From assembly GCF_000935215.1 (NCBI RefSeq), contig NZ_JXXD01000024.1, positions 1 to 49,757 on the forward strand: DNA of 49,757 nt, written 5' to 3'. Below the pieces are notes generated by a model. The model was not told the origin of the DNA. It worked only from the letters and a program-made list of their open reading frames with translations, and did not search any database. Shown one piece after another: positions 7,079-15,529 of this stretch (positions are counted from its first letter, which is position 1; each line of letters starts with the position of its first letter). The translations under genes were made by a program, and so were the position numbers. The stretch comes from Stutzerimonas stutzeri. GTDB taxonomy: Bacteria; Pseudomonadota; Gammaproteobacteria; Pseudomonadales; Pseudomonadaceae.

Positions 7079-7777
7079 TCAGCCCGCCAAGCCGACGTAG
7101 ACGTTCTGCACGTCATCGTGGGCGTCGATGGCCTCGAGGAAGGCTTCGACTTCTTCCAATTCGGCACCGGACAGGCTGACCGGATTCTTCGGACGATAGC
7201 CCAGTTGCGCGGACTGCACGGTAAAGCCGAATTCCGGCAGCGCCTTGCACACGGCGTCGAGATCGGTGGGTTCGGTGATGAACAGCGTGCTGCCTTCGTC
7301 GGCTGCTTCGAAATCCTGCGCACCGGCCTCGATCGCGGCCATTTCCGCATCGGCGTCGCCTTCAGGCGCGGCTTCGATCATGCCGACGTGGTCGAAGTCC
7401 CAGCTCACCGAGCCGGAGGAGCCCAACTGGCCTTTGCGGAACAGTACGCGGATTTCGGCAACGGTGCGGTTGACGTTGTCGGTCAGGCACTCGACGATCA
7501 GTGGCACCTGATGCGGCGCGAAGCCTTCGTAGAGTGTGCGTTCGTAGTGGACCACCTCACCGCTGAGGCCTGCGCCTTTCTTGATGGCGCGCTCCAAGGT
7601 GTCCTTGGGCATCGAGGCCTTCTTCGCCTGTTCGACGACCAGGCGCAGGCGCGGATTCATGTCGGGGTCGGCACCGCTGCGGGCTGCGATCATGATTTCC
7701 TTCGACAGCTTGCCGAAGATCCTGCCCTTGGCGTTCGCCGCCGCTTCCTTATGCTTCGCTTTCCACTGTGCGCCCAT
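7079..7777 (-). CDS. YebC/PmpR-family regulator
   Basis: A 232-residue protein of the YebC/TACO1 family, recognised from [19 protein letters not shown] at the N terminus, the [16 protein letters not shown] helix (about 53-68) and [19 protein letters not shown]. Members act as DNA-binding regulators (PmpR) or ease ribosome stalling. The N terminus resembles the YeeN branch more than the YebC copy normally found beside ruvC, and no ruv genes are present here, so this is probably the second paralogue. Single gene, minus strand. Confidence 0.9.
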   Translation of the reverse strand: MGAQWKAKHKEAAANAKGRIFGKLSKEIMIAARSGADPDMNPRLRLVVEQAKKASMPKDTLERAIKKGAGLSGEVVHYERTLYEGFAPHQVPLIVECLTDNVNRTVAEIRVLFRKGQLGSSGSVSWDFDHVGMIEAAPEGDADAEMAAIEAGAQDFEAADEGSTLFITEPTDLDAVCKALPEFGFTVQSAQLGYRPKNPVSLSGAELEEVEAFLEAIDAHDDVQNVYVGLAG

Positions 7778-7992
7778 GCTCGTCCCCGTCTGAAGTGATG
7801 AAGTCAGGCGCGGATTCTATAGCGTATTCCGGCCTTGCGTCGCCGGTGGCGGTCGAGCCTGACCTGTGCTGCCCGTGTCAGGGCGATGGGCGGTTGCTCC
7901 GCACTGTGCCGCTCATTTTGGCGATCACTGTATGGAGCGCTCACCCGAAGCGGCGTCTTTAATGCACCTTTTACGCAACAGGGTGCGTTGCC

Positions 7993-8877
7993 ATGTCGCC
8001 TCGGGATCTGCTGCTCGCGCTGGTCGTCATCGTCGTCTGGGGCATGAACTTCGTGGTGATCATGGTCGGCCTGCACGACGTGCCGCCGATGCTGCTGGGT
8101 GCGTTGCGTTTCATGCTGGCGGCCGTGCCGGCGGTGTTCTTCATCAAGCGTCCGCAGGTGCCGTTGCGCTGGATGCTGGCCTATGGGCTGACCATCTCGC
8201 TCGGGCAGTTCGCCTTTCTGTTCACGGCGATGAAACATGGCATGCCGGCCGGACTGGCCTCGCTGGTGCTGCAGTCGCAGGCGTTCTTCACGCTGTTCTT
8301 CGCGGCGCTGTTTCTCGGCGAGCGATTGCGCGCAGCCAACTTGCTGGGACTGGTCATCGCGGCCTGCGGTCTGGCGATGATCGGCGCGCAGACCGGCCTG
8401 GGCATGACCCTGAGCGGTTTCGTGCTGACCATCTGCGCGGCGTCGATGTGGGCGCTGGGCAACATCGTCACGCGCAAGGTCGGCAAGGTGAACCTGGTCG
8501 GGCTGGTGGTATGGGGCAGTCTGGTGCCGCCGCTGCCATTCCTGGCGCTGTCGCTATGGCTCGAGGGGCCGGCGGTGATCGAGGCGGCGCTGCGCGGCAT
8601 TGGTTGGCAGACGATTCTGGTGCTGGCCTATCTGGCATTCGGCGCGACGATTCTCGGCTATGGCCTGTGGAGTCGCTTGCTGTCGCGTTACCCGGCGAGC
8701 CAGGTGGCCCCGTTCTCGCTGCTGGTGCCGGTGGTCGGGCTGACGTCAGCCAGCGTGTTGCTGGGCGAGCGGCTGGGGACGCTGCAATTGGGTGGGGCGT
8801 TGCTGGTGATGCTCGGCCTGGGGGTGAATGTTTGCGGTAGCTGGTTGTTCGGTCGGTTGCGTCTGGCCAGGGTCTGA
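7993..8877 (+). CDS. eamA: EamA-type drug/metabolite transporter
   Basis: A 294-residue membrane protein with ten predicted hydrophobic segments in two EamA repeats, each with a FLGERL / LLGERL motif near its end. The start MSPRDLLLALVVIVVWGMNFVVI is typical of E. coli EamA, which exports O-acetylserine and cysteine pathway metabolites. The gene is monocistronic: a GC-rich hairpin follows its stop codon. The exact substrate here is inferred from family resemblance only. Confidence 0.85.
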   Translation: MSPRDLLLALVVIVVWGMNFVVIMVGLHDVPPMLLGALRFMLAAVPAVFFIKRPQVPLRWMLAYGLTISLGQFAFLFTAMKHGMPAGLASLVLQSQAFFTLFFAALFLGERLRAANLLGLVIAACGLAMIGAQTGLGMTLSGFVLTICAASMWALGNIVTRKVGKVNLVGLVVWGSLVPPLPFLALSLWLEGPAVIEAALRGIGWQTILVLAYLAFGATILGYGLWSRLLSRYPASQVAPFSLLVPVVGLTSASVLLGERLGTLQLGGALLVMLGLGVNVCGSWLFGRLRLARV

Positions 8878-8879
8878 AA

Positions 8880-8900
8880 CGCCCGGCATCAGACCGGGCG
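8880..8900 (+). terminator. hairpin after eamA
   Basis: CGCCCGG (8880-8886) and CCGGGCG (8894-8900) form a 7-bp perfect stem with a 7-base loop just past the eamA stop. No T-tract follows. It sits between eamA and the convergent small lysine-rich gene and could serve both. Confidence 0.55.
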
Positions 8901-8915
8901 TCGCAGCGATAAGGC

Positions 8916-9053
8916 TCAATGGGTGGCGGCGTGGGCGCCGAGCAGCGTAGTGCCCGAGCCACTCTTCTTGTCGCGCTTGGCCATCCGTTTTTCTTGCGCC
9001 GTTTTCATCGGCTTTTTCTTGCCGTTCTTCTTTGCGTCCATTCCCTTGCTCAT
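8916..9053 (-). CDS. small lysine-rich protein
   Basis: A 45-residue, strongly basic protein: MSKGMDAKKNGKKKPMKTAQ, then EKRMAKRDKK and a short neutral tail. The start at 9053 has AGAGGTGA five bases upstream. I recall similar short proteins annotated as hypothetical in pseudomonads. No domain is visible; nucleic-acid binding is only a guess from charge. Confidence 0.65.
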   Translation of the reverse strand: MSKGMDAKKNGKKKPMKTAQEKRMAKRDKKSGSGTTLLGAHAATH

Positions 9054-9199
9054 GGTGTTCACCTCTGATTGCTGGCTGGACATGTCCTGATGTGCGAAGG
9101 CCTGACTGTCGCTGCTGGAGCGAAGCCTGTTTCCGGCCTGTGTCTTCCATGACCGCTGCAGTATGGCACTGCTGGGCTGCATTGCACGCACTGCTTTGC

Positions 9200-9365
9200 T
9201 TAGGGTCTGTCCCCGTTTCGTCGCAAGCCGCGTTGCTGCGCTAAATGGCGCCATGGCCGGGCGGCGTTCCGCAGGCGCGGGACGCAGGTAATGGTGGCTC
9301 CCTTGCCAAGTCCCGCAACGCCGGATGGCGCCATTTGCCGCGCACGAAACGGGAACAGCCCCTAG
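9200..9365. repeat. MITE-like palindromic element
   Basis: The ends are imperfect inverted repeats of about 22 bp: TTAGGGTCTGTCCCCGTTTC at 9200-9219 against CTAGGGGCTGTTCCCGTTTC read from 9365 backwards on the minus strand. A second symmetric block, AAATGGCGCCAT, lies inside each arm (9243-9254 and 9326-9336 region), so nearly the whole 166 bp can fold back on itself. It has no coding capacity. It fills most of the gap between the lysine-rich gene and the MOSC gene, ending three bases from the MOSC stop codon. GGGTCTGTCCCC-type ends suggest a non-autonomous mobile element or a RAYT-associated repeat. Confidence 0.65.
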
Positions 9366-9368
9366 GTA

Positions 9369-10082
9369 TCAGTCGAACAGGCTGTGCTGGTCGCGCTGGG
9401 CGCGAAGGGCGTCGTAACGCTGGCGGAAGATCGCCCGATAATGCATGGCCAGACGCGGCAGCTTCGCCAGTTGCTGCAGGCTGTCTTCAGTCAGGTTCTG
9501 ATCGAGAAAGCAGCGCCACAGGTGCGCGACGCTGATCTGTGGGTGCGGGCGCTCGAGCAACTGCAACGTGTCGCCAGGACGCACGGTGCCTGGCTCGATG
9601 GTCCGGTAGAGCCAGCCGGTGCGGCCGCTCGCCGACAGCTCCCGTGCCAGGCCACGCACACCGTGACGGTTGTCCAGCCTGATGCAGGGCGAGCGCGGCT
9701 GGCTGATCTCGATCAGCGCGGTGCCCCAGCGAAGAAGATCGCCGATGCATACCTGCTCTTCGTCCAGCGCCTGGCTACCTAGGTTCTCACCGAAGGCGCC
9801 GAGGCCAAGCCGCGCGCGCAGCGGCGGGAAGCGCTGCGACCAATACTGATAATGCTGGGTCGGGTAGTGGCAGAGGCTGCGATCCGGCCCGCCATGAAAA
9901 CGCCGATCGGCGATCCGATCACCCTGCAGGCCATCCAGGCCCAGCCACAACGGGCCGTCGCTGGCTTGCTTGTCCATGGCGGTGGCTCTGCGACTATCCG
10001 GCAGCGGCGAAAACTGACGGCACAGCAATGGGCCGTCGACGGTCCAGGCTCCGAGCGAGATGCGTGGCGCCTGCTGGGTCAC
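9369..10082 (-). CDS. MOSC domain protein (YiiM type)
   Basis: A 237-residue MOSC (molybdenum cofactor sulfurase C-terminal) protein. It shows GLDGLQGDRIADRRFHGGPD, the GAFGENL motif and ISQPRSPC, whose cysteine is the conserved MOSC residue. E. coli YiiM, the nearest type I recall, reduces N-hydroxylated compounds with a molybdenum cofactor. The start is GTG at 10082, overlapping the TGA of the preceding 65-residue gene in a GTGA overlap, so the two form a translationally coupled pair. Longer readings through that gene in another frame are artefacts. Confidence 0.88.
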   Translation of the reverse strand: MTQQAPRISLGAWTVDGPLLCRQFSPLPDSRRATAMDKQASDGPLWLGLDGLQGDRIADRRFHGGPDRSLCHYPTQHYQYWSQRFPPLRARLGLGAFGENLGSQALDEEQVCIGDLLRWGTALIEISQPRSPCIRLDNRHGVRGLARELSASGRTGWLYRTIEPGTVRPGDTLQLLERPHPQISVAHLWRCFLDQNLTEDSLQQLAKLPRLAMHYRAIFRQRYDALRAQRDQHSLFD

Positions 10083-10276
10083 GGCTGCTGTGCTCGGTTG
10101 AGCTGCTCCAGTTCGCGGCGGACCATGGCGGTGTATTCCGGTGGGCTGAGCTGATACAGCTCGGTAGCAACCCAGGCCAGCCAGCGCGAGCCCAGGGCCG
10201 CTTGCCGGTCCAGCAGGCGTTGGGCTTCGGCGCGGGCGCGCTCGGCATTGTTCTGATGAAAATCTGCTCGACTCAC
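10079..10276 (-). CDS. small helical protein coupled to MOSC gene
   Basis: A 65-residue protein, mostly predicted helix: MSRADFHQNNAERARAEAQR, then LLDRQAALG and a C-terminal YTAMVRRELEQLNRAQQP. It ends by overlapping the MOSC start codon by four bases, which indicates co-translation. I do not recognise a domain. The coupling suggests it works with, or is expressed alongside, the MOSC protein. Confidence 0.65.
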   Translation of the reverse strand: MSRADFHQNNAERARAEAQRLLDRQAALGSRWLAWVATELYQLSPPEYTAMVRRELEQLNRAQQP

Positions 10277-10383
10277 GAATCGTCTCCGTCGCCGTACTCG
10301 GCGATGAAAGGGGCAGCGATGGTAAACCCGGAACGCTCGCGTTAGGCTCGATGGCTATTCTTTTTGCGCCGCGAGAACGATGC

Positions 10384-11880
10384 ATGTCGGTGTCCATGAA
10401 CTTCAAGCACAAAATCTCCCGCCAGCGCCCCTATGGCAAGGCCGAAGCGGACCTGCGGGCCAGCGATGGCAGCCTCGACGCCGTGCTGGACCAGCTGGAG
10501 AGCGATCGCGGGCGCATCATCAACTCGGCCGCGGTGCGCCGCCTGCAGCAGAAGACGCAGGTGTTTCCGCTGGAGCGCAATGCCGCGGTGCGCAGCCGTC
10601 TCACCCATTCGCTGGAAGTGCAGCAGACCGGCCGCTTCATCGTTCGCACCCTGTACAAGCAGCTCGGCCACCGCGCCGCGGAGTTCGGCCTGGACGGACT
10701 CGAGCCGGCGTTGCAGAGCCTGGTCGAGATGACCTGCCTGATGCACGATATCGGCAATCCGCCGTTCGGCCATTTCGGCGAGTACGCCATCGGCGAGTGG
10801 TTCGAGCGCAATCTCGACGCGCTGTTCACGGCCGCCGTGACGCCGGGGCAGGGCGATGCCGAGCTGCGCAAACGGATGCTGGTCGATCTCAAGCACTTCG
10901 AAGGCAATGCCCAGGCGGTTCGCCTGGTGGTCTCGCTGCAACGCCTCAACCTGACCTATACGCAGACCGCCGGACTGCTCAAGTACGTCCGTCCGGCCTA
11001 TCAGGCCAAGCCCGCGAAAGGCACGCCAGGCGCCTACCTGCTGAAGAAGCCCGGCTTCTATCTGTCCGAGGAACCCTTCGTGCGTGCGCTGCAGGCGGCG
11101 CTCGATCTGCAGCCGTGCACGCGTCACCCGCTGGCTTACGTGATGGAGGCCGCCGACGACATCGCCTATTGCCTTGCCGACATCGAGGATTCGGTGGAGA
11201 AGGGCATCTTCAGCATCGAACAGCTGGCGCAGCTGCTGCTCGCCAAGTTCGCGCTGCATGGTTCGGTCGATGCCCCGGTGCCGGGCCCGGAGCGCAGTTT
11301 CCGGGGCATGGTCAACTACGCGCTGGAGCGCGCACAGAAGGAGCCGATCAACAAAGCCGGCGAGTTCTTCATCTGGCTGCGGGTGAACATGATCCACCCG
11401 CTGGTGCAGCACGCTGCGCGGCAGTTCATCGACAACATCGACGCGGTTTATCACGGCACCCTGGATCGCGCGTTGCTGGAGGACGACAGCCTGCCCAACG
11501 CCATCGTGCAGACCTTCAAGGATGTCGCGATGGAGCACGTGTTCTGCCACCGCGAGGTGGAAACGTTGCAACTGCAGGGCTATCGCATTCTCCAGGGCCT
11601 GCTCGACTTCTATGCGCCGCTGCTGCGCGTGCCGGCCACCGTGTTCGATGCACTCAGCCTCGGCACCTGCCGCAGCGAACCTCACCTGCAGATGCTGGCG
11701 CGACGCCTGCCCAACCAGCTGGTCAAGGCCTACCACGAAGCGCTCAAGGAGCACGCTGAGCAATCGGCGGATTGGCCTCTGTGGGAGTTCTACTACCGCA
11801 ACCGGATACTGCAGGACTACATCAGCGGCATGACCGACCAACTGGCTCAGGACGAGTATCGGGCCCTTTCCGCCCTCTGA
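10384..11880 (+). CDS. dgt: dGTP triphosphohydrolase
   Basis: About 498 residues, closely matching E. coli Dgt, which splits dGTP into deoxyguanosine and triphosphate. Conserved stretches are SDRGRIINSAAVRRLQQKTQ (40-59), FPLERNAAVRSRLTHS (61-76, with metal-ligand His75), LMHDIGNPPFGHFGE (119-133, the HD pair at 121-122) and the later EAADDIAYC, supplying the last metal ligand. The start at 10384 or 12 bases later at 10396 are both plausible; 10351 is unlikely. Besides nucleotide balance, such enzymes can restrict phages by lowering dNTP pools, but this one looks like the housekeeping type. Single gene. Confidence 0.93.
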   Translation: MSVSMNFKHKISRQRPYGKAEADLRASDGSLDAVLDQLESDRGRIINSAAVRRLQQKTQVFPLERNAAVRSRLTHSLEVQQTGRFIVRTLYKQLGHRAAEFGLDGLEPALQSLVEMTCLMHDIGNPPFGHFGEYAIGEWFERNLDALFTAAVTPGQGDAELRKRMLVDLKHFEGNAQAVRLVVSLQRLNLTYTQTAGLLKYVRPAYQAKPAKGTPGAYLLKKPGFYLSEEPFVRALQAALDLQPCTRHPLAYVMEAADDIAYCLADIEDSVEKGIFSIEQLAQLLLAKFALHGSVDAPVPGPERSFRGMVNYALERAQKEPINKAGEFFIWLRVNMIHPLVQHAARQFIDNIDAVYHGTLDRALLEDDSLPNAIVQTFKDVAMEHVFCHREVETLQLQGYRILQGLLDFYAPLLRVPATVFDALSLGTCRSEPHLQMLARRLPNQLVKAYHEALKEHAEQSADWPLWEFYYRNRILQDYISGMTDQLAQDEYRALSAL

Positions 11881-11886
11881 GGGTGC

Positions 11887-11942
11887 GCTGCACCAGAGCT
11901 GCCGCTGCGCTTGGTACGCGCCTTGCTTTTGCTTGGTGCAGC
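11887..11942 (+). promoter_or_regulatory. sigma-54 promoter within a GCTGCACCA inverted repeat
   Basis: TTGGTACGCGCCTTGCTT (11911-11928) fits the sigma-54 consensus TGGCAC-N5-TTGC with one mismatch and exact spacing, placing the start near 11938, about 220 bases before amtB. GCTGCACCA (11887-11895) and TGGTGCAGC (11934-11942) flank it as a perfect 9-bp inverted repeat. TGCACC/GGTGCA is the NtrC half-site sequence, but the halves are much further apart than in a normal NtrC site. Confidence 0.6.
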
Positions 11943-12160
11943 AGTCGTCGTGCGAGCCCCGCAATGGCGCACGACGGATTTCCGGTAGTTTCCTTAACCT
12001 GTTGATATCAAAGGTTTCATGGCGCTTCAGCGTTTCGCTGCAAGCAAGCTCCGGCTGCAGGTGGCGGTGGCCCGACATGGCGCGGTGATGCATCTCGGTG
12101 CATGCGTCTGGCGGAGGTAACCGTTTTGGTGCGATTTATCCGCTGAGGCTGTAGTAACCC

Positions 12161-13369
12161 ATGGAAAACCTCAACAGCGCCGTGGAAACCCTGGTCCACG
12201 GTTCGAATACCCTGTTCATCCTGATGGGCGCGGTGATGGTGCTGGCCATGCACGCCGGCTTCGCCTTTCTCGAAGTCGGTACGGTACGTCTGAAGAATCA
12301 GGTCAACGCGTTATCGAAGATCATCACCGACTTCGCAGTGTCGACCCTGGCGTATTTCTTCATCGGCTACTGGGTCGCCTATGGCGTGACCTTCATGCAG
12401 CCGGCCGATCAGCTGGTGGTGGACCACGGCTACGCGCTGGTGAAGTTCTTCTTCCTGCTGACCTTCGCCGCGGCCATTCCGGCGATCATCTCCGGCGGTA
12501 TCGCCGAGCGCGCGCGGTTCGGCCCGCAGCTGTGCGCCACGCTGCTGATCGTCGCGTTCGTCTATCCGTTCTTCGAGGGCCTTATCTGGAACGGCAATTT
12601 CGGTTTCCAGGGCTGGCTTGAGCGCCAGTTCGGTGCGTCCTTCCATGACTTCGCCGGCTCCGTGGTGGTGCACGCCATGGGCGGCTGGCTGGCATTTGGC
12701 GCGGTGGTTTTGCTGGGGCGACGCAACGGTCGCTACCGGGACGGCAGGCTGGTGGCATTCGCGCCATCGAACATTCCTTTCCTCGCTTTGGGATCGTGGA
12801 TTCTCATCGTCGGCTGGTTCGGCTTCAACGTCATGAGCGCGCAGACCATCGAGGGTATCAGCGGGCTGGTTGCGGTGAATTCGTTGATGGCGATGGTTGG
12901 GGGCACTGCAGCGGCATGGCTCGCCGGGCGCAACGACCCGGGCTTCCTGCACAACGGCCCGCTGGCTGGCCTGGTGGCGGTCTGTGCCGGCTCCGATCTG
13001 ATGCATCCGGTCGGCGCACTGGCTACTGGTGCGATCGCCGGAGCACTGTTCGTCTGGACGTTCACCGCTACGCAGAATCGCTGGAAGATCGATGATGTGC
13101 TGGGTGTCTGGCCACTGCACGGCCTGTGCGGGATCTGGGGCGGGGTGGCCTGCGGCATCTTCGGCCAGTCCGCGCTGGGCGGTCTGGGCGGCGTGAGCCT
13201 GATCAGTCAGGTGATCGGCAGCGGCATGGGCATGCTGGTGGCGCTGCTCGGCGGCTTCGGCGTCTACGGCCTGCTCAAGCTGACTACAGGTATTCGCCTG
13301 AGCCAGGAGGAAGAGTTCAACGGCGCGGATCTTTCCATCCACCGGATCGGCGCGCTCAGCCAGGATTGA
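12161..13369 (+). CDS. amtB: ammonium transporter
   Basis: A 402-residue Amt-family channel with eleven hydrophobic segments. The pore histidine pair is present at H171 (VVVHAMGG) and H320 (WPLHGLCGIWGG), and the phenylalanine gate region and AIPAIISGGIAERARF are conserved. It conducts ammonium or ammonia across the inner membrane. There is no N-terminal signal peptide, as in the shorter Amt branch. No glnK precedes it, unlike the usual glnK-amtB operon, so this may be a second Amt. The upstream sigma-54 promoter implies control by nitrogen status through NtrC. Confidence 0.93.
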   Translation: MENLNSAVETLVHGSNTLFILMGAVMVLAMHAGFAFLEVGTVRLKNQVNALSKIITDFAVSTLAYFFIGYWVAYGVTFMQPADQLVVDHGYALVKFFFLLTFAAAIPAIISGGIAERARFGPQLCATLLIVAFVYPFFEGLIWNGNFGFQGWLERQFGASFHDFAGSVVVHAMGGWLAFGAVVLLGRRNGRYRDGRLVAFAPSNIPFLALGSWILIVGWFGFNVMSAQTIEGISGLVAVNSLMAMVGGTAAAWLAGRNDPGFLHNGPLAGLVAVCAGSDLMHPVGALATGAIAGALFVWTFTATQNRWKIDDVLGVWPLHGLCGIWGGVACGIFGQSALGGLGGVSLISQVIGSGMGMLVALLGGFGVYGLLKLTTGIRLSQEEEFNGADLSIHRIGALSQD

Positions 13370-13403
13370 GCCGCTTGCTTATGTCCGGTTGTCGCAGTCG
13401 CGC

Positions 13404-14336
13404 TCAGTAGCCGCGGCTGCGCTCTACCAGATCATGCAGCGGTTCGCCGTCACGCAGCGCTTGCAGGTTAACGGCGACGATCCAGGCCGCGCTGCGCATG
13501 TCCGTTGCGGCTGCGATGTGGGGCAGCACGGTCACCTGTGGATGCTTCCAGAACGGATGCTCTGCCGGCAGCGGCTCGCTGCGAAACACGTCGAGCACCG
13601 CATGGCCGACCTGGCCACATTCGAGCGCCTGCAGCAGATCAGCCTCGACCAGGTGCCCGCCCCGTGCGAGGTTGACCAGCCCGGCGCCGGGGCGCAGAGC
13701 TTCGAAGAAACGCCAGTTCAGCAGATCGCCAGTCTGTGGCGTCAGTGGCAGCAGGTTGATGACGATGTCGCTGCATGCCAGCAGAGGCCAGAGGGCATCC
13801 ATGCCGTGCTCAAGCGCGACGCCCTCTGCAGCGCCGCTGCGAAGCTTCCAGCCAGTCACGCGGTAGCCCTGGGTGACCAAGCGCTGGGCACATGTCCGGC
13901 CCATCTGGCCCATGCCCAGCAGCGTCACCTGGATTTCGTCAGCCCGCCGCTGCGGCAGTTGCCGCCAATCGCAGGCGTGCTGCTGCCGGGCGTAATCGTA
14001 GAAACCCCGATGCAGCGAGAGAGTCGCCCACAACGCGGTTTCGGCCATGGCCGCGCTCATGGTCGGGTCGACCATGCGCGCCACCGGCACGTCCGGCAGG
14101 CTCGGGTCGCTGAGCAGGCGGTCCACGCCGGCCCAGAGCGACTGGATCAGCCGCAGGTTGGGCAAGCCTTGCAGCAATCCCGCGGGTGGGTTCGCGACCA
14201 CCGCCGCGGTGATCAGCCCAGCGTTCTCCGCCGTCGCGGACAGGTGCCAGCGGGCTTGCGGCAAGGCGCGCTGCAGCTCTGCGAGCCAGGCGTCGCGCTC
14301 GTTATCGTCGAAGCTGCCGCAGAGCAGGATGTCCAT
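13404..14336 (-). CDS. ghrA: glyoxylate/hydroxypyruvate reductase A type dehydrogenase
   Basis: A 310-residue D-2-hydroxyacid dehydrogenase. The NAD(P)-binding motif is VTLLGMGQMGRTCAQRL, the substrate Arg lies in NLARGGHLVE, and the catalytic acid and His lie in DVFRSEPLPAEHPFW and VLPHIAAATD. The overall pattern fits GhrA, which reduces glyoxylate and hydroxypyruvate. The start at 14336 is preferred over 14351 because GAGGAA lies seven bases upstream. It converges with amtB, with which it shares a short 34-base gap. Confidence 0.88.
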   Translation of the reverse strand: MDILLCGSFDDNERDAWLAELQRALPQARWHLSATAENAGLITAAVVANPPAGLLQGLPNLRLIQSLWAGVDRLLSDPSLPDVPVARMVDPTMSAAMAETALWATLSLHRGFYDYARQQHACDWRQLPQRRADEIQVTLLGMGQMGRTCAQRLVTQGYRVTGWKLRSGAAEGVALEHGMDALWPLLACSDIVINLLPLTPQTGDLLNWRFFEALRPGAGLVNLARGGHLVEADLLQALECGQVGHAVLDVFRSEPLPAEHPFWKHPQVTVLPHIAAATDMRSAAWIVAVNLQALRDGEPLHDLVERSRGY

Positions 14337-14453
14337 GCAGTCGTTCCTCATCGGTCCAGGCGGAACTGTAGTCAGCCGCAGAGTCTCTGAATAGGCAAGT
14401 AGCGGAACGCGCGACGCGCCTTTCAGCCTGTTGACGAGTCTAAGGAGAACATC

Positions 14454-14690
14454 ATGGAACTACCCAACAAAGACCTCGGTACCCTGTTCGAGCAGCTGGG
14501 TCTGGCGTCAGACCCGGCGAGTATCGATGCATTCATCGGCAAGCATGGGCACCTGCCGGAAGACGTTCGGCTGGCCGATGCGCCGGTCTGGAACGAGTCG
14601 CAGCGCGCGCTGCTGCGCGATGAGTGGGTCGAGGATGCGGAGTGGGCGCCGATTGTCGACGAGCTGAATGTGCGCATGCACGAGCATTGA
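14454..14690 (+). CDS. DUF2789 protein
   Basis: A 78-residue acidic protein, MELPNKDLGTLFEQLGL at the N terminus, with the LFxQLGLxS and FIxxH patterns of the DUF2789 family, common in gammaproteobacteria and of unknown function. The start has a strong AAGGAGAAC site. A GC-rich hairpin follows its stop. Confidence 0.85.
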   Translation: MELPNKDLGTLFEQLGLASDPASIDAFIGKHGHLPEDVRLADAPVWNESQRALLRDEWVEDAEWAPIVDELNVRMHEH

Positions 14691-14698
14691 TCACCAGC

Positions 14699-14726
14699 GC
14701 GAGCTGCCGCAATCGCTGCAGCTCGC
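14699..14726. terminator. hairpin between convergent genes
   Basis: GCGAGCTGC (14699-14707) and GCAGCTCGC (14718-14726) form a perfect 9-bp stem with a 10-base loop between the DUF2789 and first DUF3597 genes. No T-tract is present, so termination is inferred from position. Confidence 0.55.
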
Positions 14727-14746
14727 CTGTCGCCCCTCGAGGCAGA

Positions 14747-15142
14747 TCAGTCCAGCAGATCGGCTGGTACGTTGCCGCCATTCTCGGCCAGTTTGTTCAG
14801 CACCGCCTTGTGCAACCACATGTTCATCTGCGCCGAATCCCCCATCTTGTCAGCCGGGCAACCCAGCTCGGTAGCCAGTTCCTTGCGCGCGGTGAGGCTG
14901 CTGTCCAGGCTGAGCAACTTCAGCAGGTCGACGATGGACGTGCGCCAGTTGAGTTTCTCCGGGTGATTCTGCGCCATGCCGTCGAGCTTGGCCGCGACGT
15001 CCACCTGGTCCACTGCAGGGCCCGTGGGGGCGCCGGCACCGCCTGTGGAGGCCTCAGGTGGTGTGGTGGGCGCTGTGCTGTCGGGTGCGGCATGTGCCTG
15101 GCCGAGGCCGATCTTTTCCAGTATCGAGTTGAACAAGCCCAT
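14747..15142 (-). CDS. DUF3597 protein, copy 1
   Basis: A 131-residue protein. It begins MGLFNSILEKIGLGQA, has a Pro/Ala/Thr-rich linker (about 17-45), and ends in the conserved domain with LNWRTSIVDLLKLLSLDSSL, ELATELGCP and DSAQMNMWLHK. This is the DUF3597 family, of unknown function. The start at 15142 has AGGAGATCCCC upstream. A second copy lies at 17563-18024 with the same architecture and nearly the same C-terminal domain. Confidence 0.88.
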   Translation of the reverse strand: MGLFNSILEKIGLGQAHAAPDSTAPTTPPEASTGGAGAPTGPAVDQVDVAAKLDGMAQNHPEKLNWRTSIVDLLKLLSLDSSLTARKELATELGCPADKMGDSAQMNMWLHKAVLNKLAENGGNVPADLLD

Positions 15143-15529
15143 GGGGATCTCCTGTCTGCGTGAATGATGAGCCGTGGCTCGCAGATTAGGACCGCACGTG
15201 TATCGATTCGTCGCGTCCGTATTGAACGGGGCGTTCCGGCGAGTGGCGTGGGGAAATTGGGCTTTTGGGCGCCCTGGGTGGACCCATGTCATTCATCGTC
15301 TTGCCCAGTCGATTCCCGGCATCGCTCGTGCTGCAACAGGTGCATGTCGAGTGGCCTGTTTGGCAAGTTCAGTTGGTCAATTTCGGCGCCCATGGCCCCG
15401 ATACAGCGTTGCTGCTCCTTGCCATAGCCCCGCTATGACTCGTCGCAGGGAGCCCTGATCATCCGAACTTGCCTCAACCAACTCACCAAACAGTCCACTA
15501 GAATGCCGCTTTTGTTTCAGGAACCGACC
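15143..15529. other. 387-base gap without a recognised gene
   Basis: This gap separates the divergent DUF3597 and inositol-monophosphatase-family genes, so it should contain both promoters. Open frames here have no family resemblance or ribosome-binding site and read like shadows. I see no repeat or RNA gene. Confidence 0.5.

Noticed and set aside
9369-10412. 347-residue MOSC protein starting at 10412
   Set aside because: The first 110 residues would read through the coupled 65-residue gene in another frame and are low-complexity; the GTG at 10082 overlaps that gene's stop as a normal coupled start.
12002-12011. TTGATATCAA palindrome before amtB as an Anr/FNR box
   Set aside because: The half-sites have no 4-base spacer, so it does not fit the consensus, and a 10-bp palindrome of this kind is not rare by chance.
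10342-12093. 583-codon open frame opposite dgt
   Set aside because: It is the antisense shadow of a well-recognised dGTPase gene; high GC gives long open frames on the opposite strand, and the product has no family features.
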